NCBI GenBank assembly: GCA_012932295.1
Contig: JAAONU010000105.1
Span: forward strand, 182,138-246,137
Source: Cyclina sinensis
Taxonomy: Eukaryota > Mollusca > Bivalvia > Venerida > Veneridae
Direction: 5' to 3'
DNA length: 64,000 bases
In this document: positions 24,301-35,259 of the stretch, in pieces
Numbering within the stretch: the stretch's first letter is position 1
Layout: every line of letters begins with the position of its first letter
The notes under the pieces: generated by a model
What the model saw: the letters and a program-made list of their open reading frames with translations, nothing else
Told to the model about the DNA's origin: nothing
Database searches by the model: none
Program-made: the position numbers and the translations under genes

Positions 24301-27300
24301 CATACTTTCAGTACAGTAATCACTGCCGACAGGCATGTCACGTGACGATGGTCGAAAGTAAATAAACAAAATGTTAAACTTTTTTCAAGTTCTTTTTATA
24401 TCATCTTTTTATTTCATTACACCCAGGCATGTTAAATCGATGCAAATGAAACTAAACAAAAAAGAAAAATAATAACTAAAACAAGAGCTGTCACTGGAAA
24501 TTGACATATGCCCCCGAAATGTAGCTTTGAAATGAAACTGGTGTAAATATATAATTGAATATGCCTGTGGAAAAGAGATCAGACAAAAAATAGAACATGA
24601 ACTGAAGGTAAATGGTAAAGTAATGATTTTCAGCTTCAGATTTTATATGAAGGTTGAAGACATAATTATTTAATGAAATAGAAAGCTGTGAGTTTGGCCT
24701 TGAATACGAACAATATTGTTTAACTCCCAGCCTCTACTGATGTTTTATATAAAATAAAATTTCCCAAGCGGTTTTGGAGATGTAGCTTGGACAAGATTTT
24801 AAGATAGAAGTTATAATAAAACACGTCTAAGGGCCCATAACTCTGCCAAAAATAATCTGAGCAGAAACTCCTGAAAATATGCTTGGTGACAAACATTCCT
24901 GTGAAGTTTCGATGAAATCCTCCGAGCGGTTTTGACGAAGAAGTGTGGAGAAGATTTTAATATAGAAGTTATAATAAAAAAAGACTAAGTGCCCATAACT
25001 CTGCCAAAAATAATCCGAACAGAAACTCCTGACAATATGCACAACTAGGTTTGGTGACAAACATTCCTGTAAAGTTTCAATGAAACCTCCAAGCGGTTTT
25101 GGAGAGGAAGTGTGGACAAGACTTTAATAAAGAAATTAGAGTAAAAAAATTGACAAAGTACCCATAACTCTGCCAAAAATAAATCTAGCGGAATCTCCTG
25201 ACGATATGCACAACTAGGCTTGGTGACAAACACTCCTATTAAGTTTCAATGAAATCCCTTGAGCGGTTTTGGAGATGAAGTGAGGACAATATTTTACAGG
25301 ACAGACGGACGGGCGGATGGACGGACGAACGGACGGCCAGATATTGCGATTACTATACGCCTCCCTTTGAGGGCAAAAAACGTTTATTGATGGTTAACGC
25401 GTGTCGGAAGAGACCTTTCCAAAGAATGAAGGGGAGATGAGATTGTTAGATCTCTATACATTTTCGGATATCCGCGGTATCTTTCCGACAAATAATTATC
25501 ATGACTACTTGAACACAGCGCCCCCTGTTGACAAAATGTGACTTACAATTTTGAATTGACATTTTTCTTACTTTTATTCCCGGGGGGGGGGGGGGTTTCT
25601 TGAAAAAAATTTGGCGGGGGGGGGGGGTTCGGATAGGTCTTGAACCCCGACCCCATTGTAGACTACTTTTTCCTGAATACGCAAACCCATCGTAGACTTT
25701 TTAGGCATCTTAGAAACCCCATTGTAGACCAACATGCAAAATCATACACCCCTTTTCAGGTGTTCATACATTTATATCATAAAATTTTAAGACAGTATGA
25801 AGCATAATTTTATTTTAACAAGATAAATAAAGACGTAAACTCAATGACAGTCCTTGCTCTCATTGCTCTCATTGACCGCCTTTCACCACTTTCTTGTCTG
25901 GGTGGTGCAGATGTTATTTCCTGCTGTGCAATACTTAGAGATTGTGATAAAGGATGTAATTTATATAATAATTATGAGATAAGCTCTAAAATGACAGGGT
26001 ATTGTTATTATCCAATAAAGATGCTGACCTGCTATGTGTAAGATTCAGTTACAACCCATGGTAGAATTATCTTTGCTAATTATAACCCCATTAGAGACTA
26101 GATTTTACAGACCCCTTCAGAGACACAGTAAAAATGACATACCCCATTGTAGACAAAAATATGAAAAAAATACCCCCGTTTGTCAGAACCTCCCCACCAC
26201 CCAATATATAGCGAGTGCCCCCCCCCCCCTCCACCCCCACCCGGCTTTTATTTTGCCTAGTGCCTGATGACATTTTCTATGTTGGTTAATCACTTCGTGT
26301 ATTTTGTTCTGAGATGCATAACAAATGATCCAAGATAACCACGGCATGATGAAATATACCTTTACGCTACACTGAACTGTCATTCAGTTAAACGAAAATA
26401 TGATATAGGCATAATGGACGAAACGGCTTACAAGTTGTAACTTCCAGCAAGCAGGGTGTCAATGTCAACAGGCGTGATGAAAGAGCCAGCATGTATAATG
26501 ACTGTACCCGTAAGCACTATAGCAGTGTCTGTGAATAAATTGTAACAGTAAGCAGGCATTGTGTAATTTTTACCTAAATAACATTCCATAGGTTCCTGGC
26601 ATATAATTGATCTCAGTCAAGACTCATATTGCAGAAAATCATTTTTCTTTCAGTTCAAAAGATGTGAAAGCTCAAATAGAAGAGGCGATATTAACACTGG
26701 TGAATCTGTATTCGTGCAACATGAGAGGTGTTCCGATGCCTGTCCTTGATAAAATGGTGCAAGAAAAAAAATCAGGACCGTCTTGGTTAGCCTTTGGTAA
26801 TTGTCTTAATAATACGAAGCCACGTGACATTATCACGAGGTCAATCTGTTTCGATCGTCTGGAGGAGGAATGTAGAGCAGCTGACATCAGAGTGGCCAAG
26901 GTTTTGAGGCTTGGATTCGCAACAATTCAAACATTACTCGAAAATCTTCCGGATTTGAAAATATTGTTTTTAGCACGAGATCCACGTGCAATAATAAACT
27001 CTAGAATAAAAACCACATGGTTTCCAGTTTCCGGAGAGAAACCAGAAACTGTTTTAAGCAATACATTAAGTTTATGTCAAAAAATGAAGACAGACATAAT
27101 AGCTTGGAAAAAGACAAACATTTTATATGGCGACAGAATTTTGCACACAACTTTAACGAAAATTGCTTCAAGGATAAACGCCATGTTAGACATATATAAA
27201 TTTATGAACAAAACAGTCACTTTAACAGTGGAAAGAAATATGAAAGGCTACCTGAGTAAGAATCTTAGAAATAACATTACTGAACTATGGCGGTCTGAAT

Positions 27301-27380
27301 TAGCACTGTCATATAGAAAACATGTAGAAAAACATTGTTGGTATGTTATACAGCATGTTGCCACAATAGATGAAACCTAG
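21334..27380 (+). CDS. Golgi-type carbohydrate (Gal/GalNAc/GlcNAc 6-O) sulfotransferase, 3 exons, 380 aa
   Basis: Exons are 21334-21523, 23012-23237 and 26654-27380. The junctions are GT-AG with phases 1 and 2, and the joined frame is 1,143 nt including the stop. Residues 36-53 (LWFVLIGLILITTTIFSG) are a type II signal-anchor after a basic KTWLKKLKT. The 5'-PSB loop that binds the PAPS phosphosulfate is YMRSGSTVTGYLL (RSGS at 93-96), followed by FYMFEPL. The 3'-phosphate-binding motif is ILFLARDPRAIINSR at about 242-256. These features fit the CHST1/3/5-type family, which transfers sulfate from PAPS to the 6-OH of sugars in the Golgi lumen. A second in-frame ATG at 21409 would give 355 residues and a more typical short cytoplasmic tail; I cannot choose between them. 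The acceptor sugar is unknown. Both introns carry mobile elements. There are no frameshifts or stops. Confidence 0.88.
22541..22968 (+). mobile_element. TTAA-flanked MITE, copy 1
   Basis: The element is bounded by TTAA on both sides (22537-22540 and 22969-22972). It starts AGGGGCTGTGCTCCAGAT and ends ATCTGGAGTTCAGCCTCT, an imperfect 18-bp inverted terminus. It has no coding capacity. A tRNA-like B-box (GAGTTCAAATCC) lies inside. TTAA duplications are typical of piggyBac and Kolobok transposons. It sits in intron 1 of the sulfotransferase gene and is closely similar to the copy at 41790-42221. Confidence 0.8.
23989..24151. mobile_element. Palindromic MITE with 7-8-bp target duplication (hAT-like)
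   Basis: The arms begin CACAGGAGCTTGAAATTG and pair with the reverse complement at the other end over about 45 bp. TTGGAAG flanks the element on both sides (23982-23988 and 24152-24158); counting GTTGGAAG gives 8 bp. The size and duplication fit a hAT-type MITE. It lies in intron 2 of the sulfotransferase gene. Confidence 0.75.
24479..25378 (-). mobile_element. Hairpin-ended Helentron-like element, minus strand
   Basis: On the minus strand the element ends in CTCTTGTT just after a short stem (GTCA...TGAC). It begins near 25378 with a hairpin around GCCCTCAAAGGGAGGC, followed by a CCGTCC-rich tract. The core has three to four degenerate copies of a unit carrying CCATAACTCTGCCAAAAATA (near 24835, 24993 and 25162). 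It has no coding capacity and lies in intron 2 of the sulfotransferase gene. Confidence 0.6.
25573..26245. repeat. Low-complexity block bounded by G runs and a C run
   Basis: Runs of 12-14 G occur near 25583 and 25615, and a run of about 13 C near 26219. Between them the word CCCCATTGTAGAC and close relatives (CCCATCGTAGAC, CCCATTAGAGAC) recur at least five times. It looks like a degenerate simple-repeat element in intron 2 of the sulfotransferase gene. The G runs can form quadruplexes on the + strand. Confidence 0.6.
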
Positions 27381-28450
27381 AAAAGGAAAGTGAAATTATT
27401 GTGACGCAACAGAGGCTTGCTTTAAGCTTATGTTCTTAATTTATGGCATAGAAAAACGCATTTCTGTTCAGCCTGGGAGATTTTTCTTGAGGAATTTGCT
27501 CTCATACGCATGTTTAGCACGCATAAAGATGACAAAACTGGGAAGTATGATATATTCAGCACTTATATGTATCGCTTTAGTCAATATTAAAAACATTTAG
27601 TGAATGTGACATCGTATTTTATGAAAAGAGATTCAGAACTTTTTTATCTTGGAATGAAAGAGGCCTATCAGACTCAATGAAGATAATATGATTAAACTTT
27701 TCATATGGAACACAAGAGCTGCCTTCTGATAACTTTATCATTTCGTTCTATGCCTTTTATCTTATTCTCTTTAGTATTGCTGAGAAGTCTCTGGTTCTTT
27801 TCCATGCTCAGTATATAGCAGTGATACTTGTGTTTAACCCTGTCTAAGCGGATAACGTTATTCATTTATACTTTGTACATGTAGGTGCCCCCCTTGTACG
27901 CGAACTGCCATAGGTGAGAAAGTATGCATTCTACGGTGCATCGTCTGGTACGGGTTGAACAACATGACATACTACACGCCACATGAATTTAAAACTGCAT
28001 GTTGACATGTCTTATAATTGTTCTTGACATCACAAAAGTCACTGTTGCTTAATATTCAATCATGTTCATATTACCATGCCCTTGGTAATATGTCATCATT
28101 GGTAATAATATAAGTAAATCTTCTTTCACTAGCAAAGATAAAATATACTTAAATAACTTGACTGGCACAAATGTTAAGGTATTGGTCTAACGAGCATCTA
28201 AACCTATAACAGACATTAATTATTTGTTATTTTCTCGACTACCCACGTGACCGTCACTAATTTGCATTAAGTGGATGTATCATCATGCGTATATAGTGAA
28301 CTGATAATTTATAGATATCAGGTTGTTTGAATAACCGGATTGTTCGTTAATGTTGCACACACATATGCAATTTTTTGCATGTTTTTTTTGTAAAAAGTGA
28401 AACCAAAGAATTTAGAGAAACTGATTCTCTAAGTAATTATCACTCTCAGC
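27381..28450. other. 3' flank of the sulfotransferase gene
   Basis: No further exon is visible. ATTAAA near 27690 is a possible but weak polyadenylation signal. Confidence 0.35.
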
Positions 28451-28456
28451 AACGCA

Positions 28457-28628
28457 ACACAGTAAGTAGCAACGCGGGCCGTCTATTTATTTATTCAAAT
28501 TTATTCAACATGCTATACGTCCGTATGAAGTTTTAGACTCAAAGTTAAAAACTAAACAATTCAGTTGAATAAATTTGACAAGATGTCTAAATATAGACAA
28601 CCTGCATTGCTACTTATTGTTTGTTGTA
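28457..28628. mobile_element. Short palindromic MITE
   Basis: The left end (AGTAAGTAGCAACGCGGG, then CCGTCTAT and AAATTTATTCAAC) is repeated in reverse complement at the right end (about 28565-28622). The arms are about 50 bp and diverged. No target duplication is certain. Confidence 0.5.
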
Positions 28629-28639
28629 ATTATACGAAT

Positions 28640-29350
28640 AGATAAAAGCATCAGGTTATAATTAGAATTGAATAATTGTCAGTATAATACTTTACAGTAA
28701 TATATCTAAAGAATGAAGGGGAGATGACTCCAAGGAGATTGACTTTTAATTTCAACAGACCGGTCCTTATAAAGACGGATTTTTTCCGAGATCACCACAG
28801 GATGTTGATTGGTCAACTGAGTGTCGTAGGAATCAGAGCGGAAACCTGTTAGTCTTTGCACCAAAAAGAAAACAGGGGAAAAAGAGTATAAAAGAAGTAA
28901 ACTCAGGCTCAAGTACATAAGCAAGATGTAAAATGTTTCCAAAACAATGTTGGTAGAGATTATTTGATTTATCTGAGTAATGATTCATCAGAAATCGTTG
29001 TTTTCGAAACTGTTACGTTTAAGCACGGCCACGACATGGCCCGTGCGATCCCGCCCGTGCCGTGGCATAGTTGAAACTGTACCTTTGACAACAATCTTTC
29101 TGGCGTCCATTATGAAATTTTTTTGCAATTTTAAGAAAGTTGTTTACTTTGCAGATAAGTTTAACGCACAATCATAGACATTACCAGTTCAAGATTGGTG
29201 GATGACACAGACACTTGGATGCAATAGAGCGGTTCTGGTCCCAAAATGGATCTTGTACACATACTGTGACCCATACAGTTCATAATAAACATGTTTTGCC
29301 CATCAAACGGCACTTCCAAAAAATGCTCATTTTTCACTATATGGCTATTA
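28640..29350. other. Non-coding stretch
   Basis: No gene. A GC-rich imperfect palindrome (GCACGGCC...GGCCCGTGC, then CCCGTGCCGTGGC) lies at about 29022-29065. Confidence 0.35.
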
Positions 29351-29354
29351 TAAC

Positions 29355-30187
29355 ACATTTTGGGAAAACTTTGAAAATCTTCTTGTCTGAAACTACAAGG
29401 CTCTAAACCTTAAGATTTGGTATGTAGCATTGTCTGGTAGACTTCTACCAAGTTTGTCCAAATTATACCCCTGGGGTCAACTTCGGCCCTGCCTCTGTGG
29501 TCAATTGATTTTAGATAGGCATATATAGGGAAAACTTTGAAAATCTTGTCTGAAACCACAAGGCCCTGAGCCTTAAGATTTGGTATGTAGCATTGTCTAG
29601 TGGACCACTACCAAGTTTATTCAAATCATACCTTTGGAGTCAAATTTGGCCCCACCCCAGGGGTCAATTGATTTAACATAGGCTTATATAGTGAAGCTTT
29701 AAAAATCTTCTTGTCTGAAGCCACAAGGCCCTGAGCCTTAAGATTTGGTATGTAGCATTGTCTAGTGGACCTCTACCAAGTTTGTTTAAATCATACATCT
29801 GTGGTCAAATTTGGCCCCACCCCAGGGGTCAATTGATTTTACATAGGCTTATATAGAGAAAATTTGAAAATCTTCTTGTCTGAAACGACAAGGCCCTAAG
29901 CCTTAAGATTTGGTATGTAGCATTGTCTTGTAGACCACTACCAAGTTAGTACAAATTATGCCCCTTGGGTCAGATTTGGCCCTACCCCAAGGGTCAATTG
30001 ATTTTACATAGGGAAAACTTTGAAAATCTTCTTGTCTGAAACGACAAGGGCCTGAGCCTTAACATTCGGTATGTAGCATTGTCTAGTGGACTTCTAGCAA
30101 GTTTGTTCAAATTAAACCCCTGCGGTCAAATTTGGCCCCACCTGTGGGTCATTGGTTTTACATAGGCTTATATGGTGAAAACTTTGA
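29355..30187 (+). repeat. Tandem array, ~163-bp unit, 5 copies
   Basis: GGTATGTAGCATTGTCT recurs near 29419, 29582, 29747, 29912 and 30068 (spacing 156-165 bp). Each unit also carries CCTGAGCCTTAAGATT-like and GGGGTCAATTGATTTTACAT-like segments. The latter module also appears once inside the element at 56635-58118, so the two arrays share ancestry. At about 30190 the array switches abruptly to the 145-bp family. Confidence 0.85.
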
Positions 30188-31104
30188 AAATCTTCTTGTA
30201 GAAGGTGAGGTAACATTTTCAGTCCAAATAATCTGGAAATTTGTCAGATAGGTTATTTCTATGATTTCTAGCTCAGGTTCGAATATGGGTTATCTGGGTT
30301 TAAAAACTAGGTCACAGAGCCCAAAAATAAAAAACCTTGTTAACACACTAGAGATTACATTTTCAGTCCAAATATCCCAGAAATTTGTCAGACAGGTTGT
30401 TTTGATGATTTCTAGCTGAGGTTTGAATATGGGTCATCTTGGGTAAAAAACTAGGTAACAGAGCCCAAATATGGAAAAACCTTGTTAACATTCTAGAGGT
30501 AAGATTTTAATTCCAAATAACCTGGAAATTTGTCAGAACGGTTGTTTCCATGATTTCTAGCTCAATTTCGAATATGGGTCAACTGAAGTCAAAAACTAGG
30601 TCACAGAGCCCAAATATCGAAAAACTTTGTAAACACTCTAGAGGCTACATTTCAGTCCAAATGTCCTGGAAATTTGTCAGAAAAGTTGTTTTGATTATTT
30701 GTAGCTCAAGTTCATATATGGGTCATCTAATGTCAAAAACTAGGTCACAGAGCCCAAATATTGAAAAACTTTGTAAACCCTCTAGAGGCTACATTTTCAG
30801 TCCAAATGTCCTGGAAATTTGTCAGAAAGGTTGTTTTGATGATTTCTAGCTCAATTTTGGATATGGGTCATCTGGGATCAAAAACTAGGTCACAGAGCCG
30901 AAATATGTAAAAACCTTGTTAATACTTAAGAGGCTACATTTCGAGTCCATTTAATCTGGAAATTTGTCAGAAAGATTATTTCAATAATTTCTAGGTCAAT
31001 TTTGAATATGGGTCATCTCGGGTCAATTAACCAGGTTCATATCAACTTTGTTAAAAGCAGTCATACTCAGGTAAGCGATACAGGGTCATCATGGCCCTCT
31101 TGTT
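30188..31104 (+). mobile_element. 145-bp tandem-core element, copy 2 (5'-truncated)
   Basis: This is the same family as 12094-13293. The marker word CTAGGTCAC recurs near 30307, 30451 (one mismatch), 30596, 30740 and 30885 (144-145 bp). The 3' end has the same hairpin with one mismatch (AGGGTCATCATGGCCCT) and CTTGTT. The 5' hairpin is absent because the array is fused to the 163-bp array at about 30190. Confidence 0.7.
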
Positions 31105-31118
31105 TGTTATTCTAACAG

Positions 31119-31162
31119 AGTACCCAAGGGCGACACAAGTGTTCGACTGAACACCCATCTAG
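31119..31162 (+). mobile_element. Helitron-type 3' terminus (hairpin + CTAG|T)
   Basis: AAGGGCGACAC is followed by the perfect hairpin GTGTTC-GACT-GAACAC (31139-31154), four bases, then CTAG (31159-31162) and T. It is nearly identical to the end at 58081-58118. A hairpin just before CTRR followed by T is the classic Helitron 3' signature. Confidence 0.65.
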
Positions 31163-31692
31163 TATTTTTTATACATGTATCTTTTGTCGAGCTCATCATA
31201 TGATGTCATGTTCAATAACAGTACTGTGGCTTTCACATTTAAAATAAAACTCTCTTTTTATTGTCAAAATAAAGGTTTTCATTGCAATAAGTACAACTTT
31301 GCGACTTTGAAGTTTAAATTTGGTATATACTCTTATGTACATTGGATCGAGCACCTTTATTTAATGGCTTTCATCTTTTGTTCATTATAAAATAATATCC
31401 ACAGCTATGTAATCAGTACAAAGGTGAAAGTTGACAATTGGTATATATATACATGTACTTTAGATCAAACTTTTCTATATGGCGTCTTACTTTATAAGGC
31501 TGTAGCTTTCTTTTCGGAGTAACTGCTCTTTTGTTCTTTAAGATAACAACTCCCAACATAGCAGTTATTTTACTGTTTTATTTTGCCAAATTTAAGTGGG
31601 TCATCATTCACATGCTTCAGGAAAAATTATTATTAAATATGTTTGAATCAAGATCTTTTTGTTTTGACTAAGTTTCAGTCACTGGTGTACGG

Positions 31693-31863
31693 AAGCCCTG
31701 GAGGGACATTTATTACTTATTATTTATATGTTATTTCTAATTACTTATAATTTATAACTCATTATTTATTACTTATAATTTATAACTTATCATTTATTAA
31801 TTGTTCCCTTGTCTCTTTTGTTGGCGGCAATGAGCGCTCCAGGGCCATCATGACCCACTTGTT
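31693..31863 (+). mobile_element. Short hairpin-ended element with AT-rich core
   Basis: It starts AAGCCCTGGAGGGACATTTA. The end carries the inverse GCTCCAGGGC, then an imperfect hairpin GGGCCATCATGACCC and CTTGTT. The core is an AT-rich array of TTATAATTTATAACT-like words. A second copy of the 5' portion lies inverted at 35156-35257. Confidence 0.55.
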
Positions 31864-31869
31864 ATTATT

Positions 31870-33130
31870 TTGTTCAGTTTCTAATAATGTTTAAGGATTT
31901 ATATTTTGTTTTGCCTTACTTACTGTTGTTAGTTATAATGTTCATGCTCATTTGGGCTCCGTTTGAAAATAAAAATTACAAAAAATGAAACTGGCTTGAT
32001 AACAATTATACCCCTGCAGGTGAAAGTTTTGGGGTCACTGTGTCTGTTAGCTGGTCGTCCTTTGGTCCGTCTGTCGGAGTGGTTGCATTTTCTTATATAC
32101 CTTTGGCAAGATTATGATTACCAATTCTAGGTCATTTAAAGAACATTATTGACCTGTTCGAAGTCCCGTTTGTCAAGTTACTGTTTCAACGAATAGAAAT
32201 GATTTTGCCAAATACAATTGGACAGTTTATCTGCCTGAAACTTGCACTTTCAAATAATTTTGAATCTCCTGGAATATGTTTAACATTCGTTTTACATATA
32301 TACTTATGAATTAAGGTGTGAACAGTCGAGATCTCGTGGTTCAAGGTCAGGGTTACTAGAAGTGAATACATGGTTGTTAATTATTGTTAGTTTTTCAAGA
32401 TTAGCTACTAATAGGAAGTAACATTGATTTAGCTCTGAATCCAGTGTATAACTGCTTGTAATAAAAGTTTAAAAAACTGGAGTTCACGGTTAAAAAATAC
32501 TTAAGCGGAAAAACTTTATATCAAAATAATTTTATTAATATCTCTCGGTGATGCAGCAAAAAGCATAGGATTTTCATGAACAAACACACTAAACTCACTT
32601 TCACTAGAGTTGTAGAAGAATTTTTTTATGGGAAACAGATAATGTGAATATGGTATGGACATGCATTATCTGATGTTTATATGGCCCAGGTCCTTGAATG
32701 GGACCGCTGTCATTTATATATACCGCTGTCTTTATATATCATCTGGAACAGATCAAAGGGGATTTCCTGAACAAATTATACATTGAATTAAAATAGCAAC
32801 TTTCTGTTAAACTGAAGTTGTTTGTCAGTGGTAAAAACACCACTTCACCCGCTAGCACTGGTTTGAGCAGAACTTGATTTTCAATGTAGTCAGTATACAT
32901 GTACATGTATCAATATAGAACGCATACATATCTCAGAACCAGTAATATACGACGGCTGTGCCTTGTCATTCATTTAGCACACACACACAACAAGACGTAC
33001 AATCCACATCCCCATAAAAAAAGGATGGTTCAATCACGGACGTACATGTATATACTGTGGGTTTCCACAAATTACAGTCTCACTGGTTCTGACATTTCAA
33101 GGGAGATAAATGTGGAGTGAACTACTCTGA
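31870..33130. other. Non-coding stretch
   Basis: A fragment near 32010-32080 (CCCCTGCAGGTGAAAG...TCCGTCTGTCGG) resembles the 5' end of the hairpin-ended elements. Otherwise I see no gene. Confidence 0.35.
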
Positions 33131-33663
33131 AGTTAAGTACGGGGCGACTTTTTTACTGCTGCCACACAGCACATGACACTTGCAGTAGTGAAGTGTAAAT
33201 ATATATGTAAATGATCCCGAAGGACCAGAGAATAAGTAAAAACAAACAATGACGAAAGCACGCTGCAACTTAAAGCCGAAATACCAGCACTTGTATCAAA
33301 TGTAGTAAAATGTAACGCAAGTAGGTAAGGAGTCATACATAAATTCCCATCACCAAGGTACAAGTAAAACACACGAAATAACAGGTATACATACGGAAGA
33401 AAATTTGCATGTTCTAATATTTTAATGACGATCGACAGTAGACAAAGCACATTCGCATTTGCATGAAGTTGTACAACTGGAAGACGCAACCTAAAAGACG
33501 AGGTTTCAGTGACAAGTGGAGCAAAATGCATTCTCAAATTTAAATACTAATCGCCAAAAGTGAATAAATATATGTTTTGATTTTGTTGGTTTCGGGCATT
33601 CACATGGGCAACAGTTCATTTATATTCATTAGATATCTGTTCGGCTTCCGCCTTGTAATGTGC

Positions 33664-34461
33664 TCATCTAAAACTCAACAGTACGATGATGAAATCGCGA
33701 TCTCGTAAATCTTTCAAATTATTAATCCACCAATGGACTCCCTGTCGCCTTAAGTAACTCCACCACGCTTCAATTCTCTGATTCGAAGTACTTTTCCCGT
33801 ACATGAAACTTTTCATACCCGCCAATGAGTCCCTGTGATTATAGCGAAGAAGCGGTTGTAAGAAGCTAATATTCGAATTTTCAGTTCCACAATCCCCTCG
33901 TATAACTCCTGGAGCACAATTCATTTTCTTAATAGTATCAAGATAATAGTATGCGATACATTTCGGGTCATTGTTACTTGCTCCGACCTCCAGCCACATT
34001 ATTCTACGACTATATCCATCTATAGCCCCATGAATGCAGAACCCAAATGGTTTTAGTTTATCGTAACCGTCTATATGCCAGACGAAATTCGGACCCTTTA
34101 CATTATACCGTCTTCTCTTTAGTCTGTGGGTTTTACGGGATAAAACACCTTCCGGATCTACTTCTTTCATTATACGCATTACTTCATTTCTTTTCACCTT
34201 TATTTTATAATCATTTTCCAAACGTCGCCACATGCTTCTGTAGCCAATACACTGTCCACTTAACTGAATTTCGTTTGTAATTATATTCTTAACGTCTTCA
34301 AATGGTGTACTTTCAACATTTCGACGGCGAAAGTTGTTTACTTTTAAAATGCGTTTTAAATGCCGAATACTTATGCTGATATTGTGACATCTGTATAATA
34401 TAAGAACAATTTCACAGTATTTAAATCCCGCGAAAAAATACTCTGATCTTCTGAAGTCTGC
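33664..34461 (-). pseudogene. DDE (rve-like) integrase/transposase remnant
   Basis: The minus-strand frame is open from 34461 to 33664. The N-terminal part (FKYCEIVLILYRCHNISISI, RHLKRILK) looks like a helix-turn-helix. The catalytic core shows WHIDGYDKL with AIDGYSRRIMWLE (first Asp), RGDCGTEN (second Asp) and QRIEAWWSYLR (Glu). This matches a transposon-derived integrase family common in fish and invertebrates; I recall no agreed superfamily name. The frame lacks an obvious initiator ATG, since the first in-frame ATG (34233) lies after the HTH, and an in-frame TGA is just upstream, so an upstream intron or decay is likely. The C-terminus stops at VLLSFR, where relatives as I remember them continue. 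Inverted AT-rich repeats lie at 31693 and 35257; they may or may not belong to it. Confidence 0.75.
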
Positions 34462-35155
34462 TCAATGCATCATGACTGTCTGATCGCACATATGAGGTCC
34501 CTGTTACCATAGACAAGTCTATTGTCAACATAAAAGCCAGACAAGACGACAAAAGCACGGCCGTCGAAATCTGAAAAGAGGAAAGTGGCATGAATCAGGT
34601 AAGTATTTCATTAGTTAGATTATATACTATGCTATAGCTTAAATTCTGCTGAAATCTATATTTAATTACTCTACAAATGGTACATATAAGGTATTTCATA
34701 TTCTAAAATATGCTGTTGGAGATCTCAAACGCTTGCTAAATATACTTCTGTACTTCAGTCGGCTTTCTATGTTAGTATTTAGAATGCATTATATGAGTAC
34801 TTGATTTGAAAAAGCAGACTTCTACTCCTCATCTTATAGCTTTTGAGGGGTTATATGGTGTATGGTATTTGAAATATGTAGTAAAATAGAGTAAGAACTA
34901 TTGAATTGTTTTTAAATAATACTACAGATTTTTTAGGTAGACACATCATTTTATACTCATTTAGCAGCACCTTTATATGTATTATTTTAAATGTACTAAA
35001 TGTATTATCAAAATTAAGGTTCTTTTTTACATATTTTTCATAAGGAATACTTACACAATTAATTTCGATGAAAGCTTCATTCCATATCTGTGAAAAATAA
35101 CTGTACGTCTTGTTCACAAAAGAGCATGCTCTCGAATGATGCGCTCGAAGCCATG
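34462..35155. other. Non-coding stretch
   Basis: A 102-codon minus-strand frame (34851-35159) has no recognisable domain. Possible splice donors exist on both strands, but no exon chain is supported. Confidence 0.3.
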
Positions 35156-35257
35156 CCAAATAAATAATAACTTATAAGTAACAAATAATAACTTATAAGT
35201 AATAAATTATAACTTATAATTAATAACATATAAATAATAAATGTCCCTCCAGGGCTT
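35156..35257 (-). repeat. Inverted partial copy of the 31693 element
   Basis: Read on the minus strand, it begins AAGCCCTGGAGGGACATTTA and continues with ATTATAAGTTATAATTTATT-like repeats, as at 31693-31800. No 3' hairpin is present. Confidence 0.7.
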
Positions 35258-35259
35258 TA

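Noticed and set aside
33133..33537. 134-codon minus-strand open frame
   Set aside because: It has no recognisable motif, looks compositionally random and hydrophobic, and has no splice partners. I could not support a gene.
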